Assembly (NCBI GenBank): GCA_022008415.1
Contig: JAIRBC010000002.1
Coordinates: forward strand, 1-64,000
Reading direction: 5' to 3'
DNA from: Cerina litoralis
Lineage (GTDB): Bacteria; Bacteroidota; Bacteroidia; Flavobacteriales; Flavobacteriaceae
DNA length: 64,000 nucleotides
The translations under genes and the position numbers were made by a program. Below the pieces are notes generated by a model, which saw only the letters and a program-made list of their open reading frames with translations, searched no databases and was not told the DNA's origin. Positions 63,949 to 64,000 of this stretch are shown one piece after another (within the stretch, counting starts at the first letter, position 1; each line of letters opens with the position of its first letter).

Positions 63949-64000
63949 TATTTCTATTATTTAAGTGATGGAATGATGAAAAAGAGGGCGCTACTTTCGA

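Overview
The window comes from a marine-type member of the Bacteroidota, most likely Flavobacteriaceae. Four things point there. Several genes carry the Bacteroidota promoter -7 box TAnnTTTG, best seen at tRNA-Ser, tRNA-Lys, thrS and a split transketolase. Coding starts are A-rich with few strong Shine-Dalgarno sites. Several families are typical of the group: an FKBP-type lipoprotein with calcium repeats, the secreted 'asparagine synthetase B'-like protein, and a two-gene transketolase. The conjugation genes belong to the CTnDOT Tra family. No species is claimed.

Region 1 (about 1-26,040) is ordinary chromosome. It holds tRNA-Ser(UGA), small hypothetical genes, fdhD with a YdeP-type molybdopterin oxidoreductase, and the translation cluster thrS-infC-rpmI-rplT, where infC starts at an AUA codon. 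It continues with a YjbQ protein, a HAD phosphatase, an asparagine-synthetase-B-like secreted protein preceded by a ten-copy heptamer array, dnaB, accA, the tgt-lptG-eamA operon, the split transketolase with an outer-membrane protein, an FKBP lipoprotein, an Hsp15-type S4 protein, a TPMT-family methyltransferase, a phosphoribosyltransferase, aroK and tRNA-Lys(UUU). Several short dispersed intergenic repeats sit between these genes.

Region 2 (from tRNA-Lys at 26,042 to beyond the end of the window) is an integrative and conjugative element (ICE). The left end carries a tyrosine integrase, a single-domain asparaginase-like protein, a membrane-anchored LuxR regulator, an RteC-type regulator, an excisionase-like HTH protein and a putative replication pair (initiator/primosomal-like protein plus DnaC-like ATPase). 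A complete insertion sequence (33,411-35,076, with a 6-bp target duplication) follows. Next come a cell-wall amidase and the mating-pore operon traE-F-G-I-J-K-M-N with a lipoprotein. The mobilization block on the minus strand (BfmA/BtgA-like protein, relaxase, coupling ATPase) lies at 60.0-63.1 kb, with a candidate oriT just upstream and a RadC protein at the right edge.

Between pore genes and mobilization genes lies about 15 kb of cargo for defence and mutagenesis. It contains a SIR2-HerA anti-phage pair, a DUF6236-like protein with a hydrophobic C-terminus, an SRAP peptidase with a DnaE2-type polymerase and a catalytically intact Y-family polymerase, a single-chain restriction-methylase with an Mrr endonuclease, and an unrecognised double-zinc-ribbon protein with a HEPN-like Rx4H motif. 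The last one and the DUF6236-like protein are the best candidates for undescribed defence functions. The distal attachment site of the element is not in the window.
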